In this document: positions 62,517 through 64,000 of the stretch, in pieces
Position numbering within the stretch: position 1 is the first letter of the stretch
Layout of the letters: each line of letters begins with the position of its first letter
Assembly: GCF_018130215.1 (NCBI RefSeq)
Contig: NZ_JAFCKQ010000016.1
Span: forward strand, 85,373-149,372
Origin: Bradyrhizobium jicamae
Lineage (GTDB): Bacteria > Pseudomonadota > Alphaproteobacteria > Rhizobiales > Xanthobacteraceae
Length of the DNA: 64,000 bases
Reading direction: 5' to 3'
Made by a program: the position numbers and the translations under genes
The notes under the pieces: model-generated
Told to the model about the DNA's origin: nothing
Databases searched by the model: none
The model's input: the letters and a program-made list of their open reading frames with translations, nothing else

Positions 62517-63386
62517 ATGGACGATCAACAAACACGGACAAGGCTCGGCCTCTCCGACGATGAGCTGGCGACCCACCCGACGGTGTTCGCGCCCGATGCG
62601 CTGACCGGTCGGGTCGTCGTCGTGTCCGGCGGCGCCGGCGGCATCGGGCGCGCCATCGTCTGGCTGTTCGCGCGGCTCGGCGCACATGTCGTTGCGGTCG
62701 GCCGCAATGGCGACAGGCTCAAGGCGCTCGTCGATCATCTCGCGCATCGCGGCCTGAAGGCCTCCGCCCATGTCGCCGATATCAAGGATCCGGACGCGGT
62801 CAACACGACGTTCGATGCGGTGTGGGCCGCGCATGGCCACGTCGATATCCTGGTCAACAGCGCCGGTGGCCAGTTTCCGCAACCCGCGATCGATTTCTCG
62901 GTCAAGGGCTGGAACGCGGTCATCAACACCAACCTCAACGGCACCTGGTACATGATGCAGGCGGCGGCACAGCACTGGCGTGACCGCAAAGCGCCCGGCA
63001 GCATCGTCAACATCGTCGTCGTGACGACCCACGGCCTCTACGGCATCGCGCATACCATTGCCGCGCGCTCCGGTGTGATCGGTCTGTCCCGCGCGCTCGC
63101 GGTGGAATGGGCGCCGCTCGACATCCGCGTCAACTGCGTCGCCCCCGGCGCAATCGAGACCGAGGGCTGGAACGTCTACAGCGAAGCGGCGCGCGCCGCC
63201 TACCCGCGCTCCAACCCGATGATGCGGCCCGGCTCGCCCTGGGACATCGCGGAGGCAGCTGTCTACCTCGCCGGCCCCTCCGGCAAATTCATCACCGGCG
63301 AAACGCTCACCGTCGACGGCGGCGGCCAGCACTGGGGCGAGACCTGGACCACCGGCAAGCCGGATTATTTCAAGCGCGGCGAGTGA
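62517..63386 (+). CDS. SDR family protein with atypical catalytic residues
   Basis: A 289-residue short-chain dehydrogenase fold. The cofactor motif VVSGGAGGIGRAIVW is at residues 35-49 and NSAGGQF at 114-120. The C-terminal pattern LAVEWAPLDIRVNCVAPG is like dienoyl-CoA reductases. At the place of the catalytic Tyr-x3-Lys the sequence reads HTIAARSGV, so by alignment Tyr is Thr180 and Lys is Arg184. It may be an enzyme with a different proton donor or a non-catalytic member. Confidence 0.85.
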   Translation: MDDQQTRTRLGLSDDELATHPTVFAPDALTGRVVVVSGGAGGIGRAIVWLFARLGAHVVAVGRNGDRLKALVDHLAHRGLKASAHVADIKDPDAVNTTFDAVWAAHGHVDILVNSAGGQFPQPAIDFSVKGWNAVINTNLNGTWYMMQAAAQHWRDRKAPGSIVNIVVVTTHGLYGIAHTIAARSGVIGLSRALAVEWAPLDIRVNCVAPGAIETEGWNVYSEAARAAYPRSNPMMRPGSPWDIAEAAVYLAGPSGKFITGETLTVDGGGQHWGETWTTGKPDYFKRGE

Positions 63387-63393
63387 TCCTTTC

Positions 63394-63421
63394 CGTCGTC
63401 CTGGCGAAAGCCAGGACGACG
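63394..63421. terminator. Bidirectional terminator-like hairpin repeat
   Basis: 12-bp perfect stem CGTCGTCCTGGC / GCCAGGACGACG with GAAA loop, between the convergent SDR and Lin0512 genes. I recall this as a widely repeated Bradyrhizobium intergenic hairpin. No T tract on either side. Confidence 0.6.
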
Positions 63422-63447
63422 CAGGGTGGTGGTACGCCTGACCAGCT

Positions 63448-63792
63448 TCATTTCCCGTCATCGAAGCTCACGATCACGGCCGCATTCGCGATCAGGATCG
63501 GGTCGTTGCCGAGATCGGAGGGGATTTCCAGCCCGCCCGCGATCGCCTTCACCGTCTTGGTGCCGTAAGGCAGCTCCCTGGCGACTGCGTCGATATCCAC
63601 GCCTTCCGGATTCGGCACTGCGATCGTGACGTCGACGAACATGTCGTTCGCGGTCTTGCCGAGCATGCGGAAGAAGCCGAGGCTGGAATGGCGGATCGCA
63701 TCGGAAACGGCGCGCTTGGCGGCCTTGGTGGCGTCGCGGCCGTGGACGTCGACGCCCATGCCCATTTCGGTGATGCAGCGCACGCGTGTCAT
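63448..63792 (-). CDS. Lin0512 family protein
   Basis: A 114-residue small protein that matches the Lin0512 family by its start MTRVRCITEMGMGVDVHGRD, the SSLGFFRMLG segment and the C-terminal DPILIANAAVIVSFDDGK. The family is of unknown function, with a predicted ferredoxin-like fold. It converges on the SDR gene. Confidence 0.85.
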   Translation of the reverse strand: MTRVRCITEMGMGVDVHGRDATKAAKRAVSDAIRHSSLGFFRMLGKTANDMFVDVTIAVPNPEGVDIDAVARELPYGTKTVKAIAGGLEIPSDLGNDPILIANAAVIVSFDDGK

Positions 63793-63888
63793 GAATTGTC
63801 CTGTGTCGTTGGCGTGAAGGTCTCGCCCTCAATCGTCCGCCATGGCCAGGACGTCAAGTCATGCCTCCGCGATCTCGCGGCAGCGTGA

Positions 63889-64000
63889 GCCCGAGGTTTT
63901 TGCGGTTTCGCCGCCCTCATCATGCAGAGGGCGCAGGGAAAGCCGGGTGCCGATCGCACCCATGGGCCCCGTGCAGTGTAGAAAGCACGGGGGTAGGACC
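63889..64000. repeat. Large structured intergenic repeat, copy 2 (cut by the window end)
   Basis: Bases 63927-64000 equal 25638-25711 with a single A-to-G change, and weaker similarity extends left to 63889. The left arm of the 18-bp closing stem and both internal hairpins are present; the right arm lies beyond the window. Confidence 0.85.

Overview
The window looks like chromosomal DNA of a Bradyrhizobium-type alphaproteobacterium (Hyphomicrobiales). The evidence is high GC, the fabD-fabG-acpP-fabF-mltG-yicC-gmk and rpsF-rpsR-DUF2232-rplI...dnaB-alr-radA-cvpA-purF gene order, and several intergenic palindromic repeats that I recall as typical of Bradyrhizobium genomes. I ran no database search, so genus-level assignment is an inference. 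I saw no tRNA or rRNA gene, no CRISPR array, no transposase and no phage gene.

Layout. 1-5846: the tail of rsmA, then a plus-strand accessory group (zinc alcohol dehydrogenase, orphan branched-chain-type solute-binding protein, secreted caspase-DUF4189 protein, two secreted proteins of unknown function). 5849-12516: a minus-strand block for fatty acid synthesis, cell wall and nucleotides (fabD, fabG, acpP, fabF, mltG, yicC, gmk). 12739-14477: a TetR regulator and fatty acid desaturase operon with its own operator. 14826-17291: ribosomal proteins bS6, bS18 and bL9 with a DUF2232 membrane protein. 17330-21571: accessory genes (thioesterase with TetR, a cytochrome c with a long tail, cyclopropane fatty acid synthase, a 40-residue Flp-like membrane peptide behind a CRP-like site). 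21863-25534: dnaB, alr, xthA. 25601-31425: a structured repeat, an outer-membrane barrel protein, TauE/SafE exporter, a WYL-regulator/VOC pair with matching operators, a HAD phosphatase and an MHS-type transporter. 31562-37581: radA, cvpA, purF, a dehydrogenase and a beta-propeller protein. 37720-43483: an orphan solute-binding protein, a SnoaL-like protein, an MFS drug transporter, der, a lipoprotein and a TPR protein. 43639-49177: acyl-CoA synthetase, panB, NnrU, a secreted protein and prfC. 49261-51313: a guanidine-II riboswitch in front of sugE/gdx, then pit with its DUF47 partner. 51471-56136: a complete branched-chain amino acid ABC transporter operon. 56441-64000: small metabolic and regulatory genes, ending in a second copy of the structured repeat.

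Working together. Lipid genes recur: fab genes, desaturase, cyclopropane synthase, thioesterase and acyl-CoA synthetase. The desaturase and thioesterase are each under a local TetR repressor whose start lies just downstream of a perfect 8-1-8 inverted repeat. Nitrogen compound transport also recurs: one full Liv transporter, two orphan Liv-type binding proteins (one a close paralogue of the operon's own) and a riboswitch-controlled guanidinium exporter.

Most interesting signals: (1) a palindromic repeat inserted in frame inside a secreted protein gene, with a free intergenic copy 19 kb away; (2) a large structured intergenic repeat present twice, with an 18-bp closing stem and two internal hairpins; (3) the guanidine-II riboswitch; (4) the duplicated WYL operator; (5) an SDR enzyme lacking the usual catalytic Tyr and Lys. 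I found no clearly new multi-gene defence or biosynthetic system.
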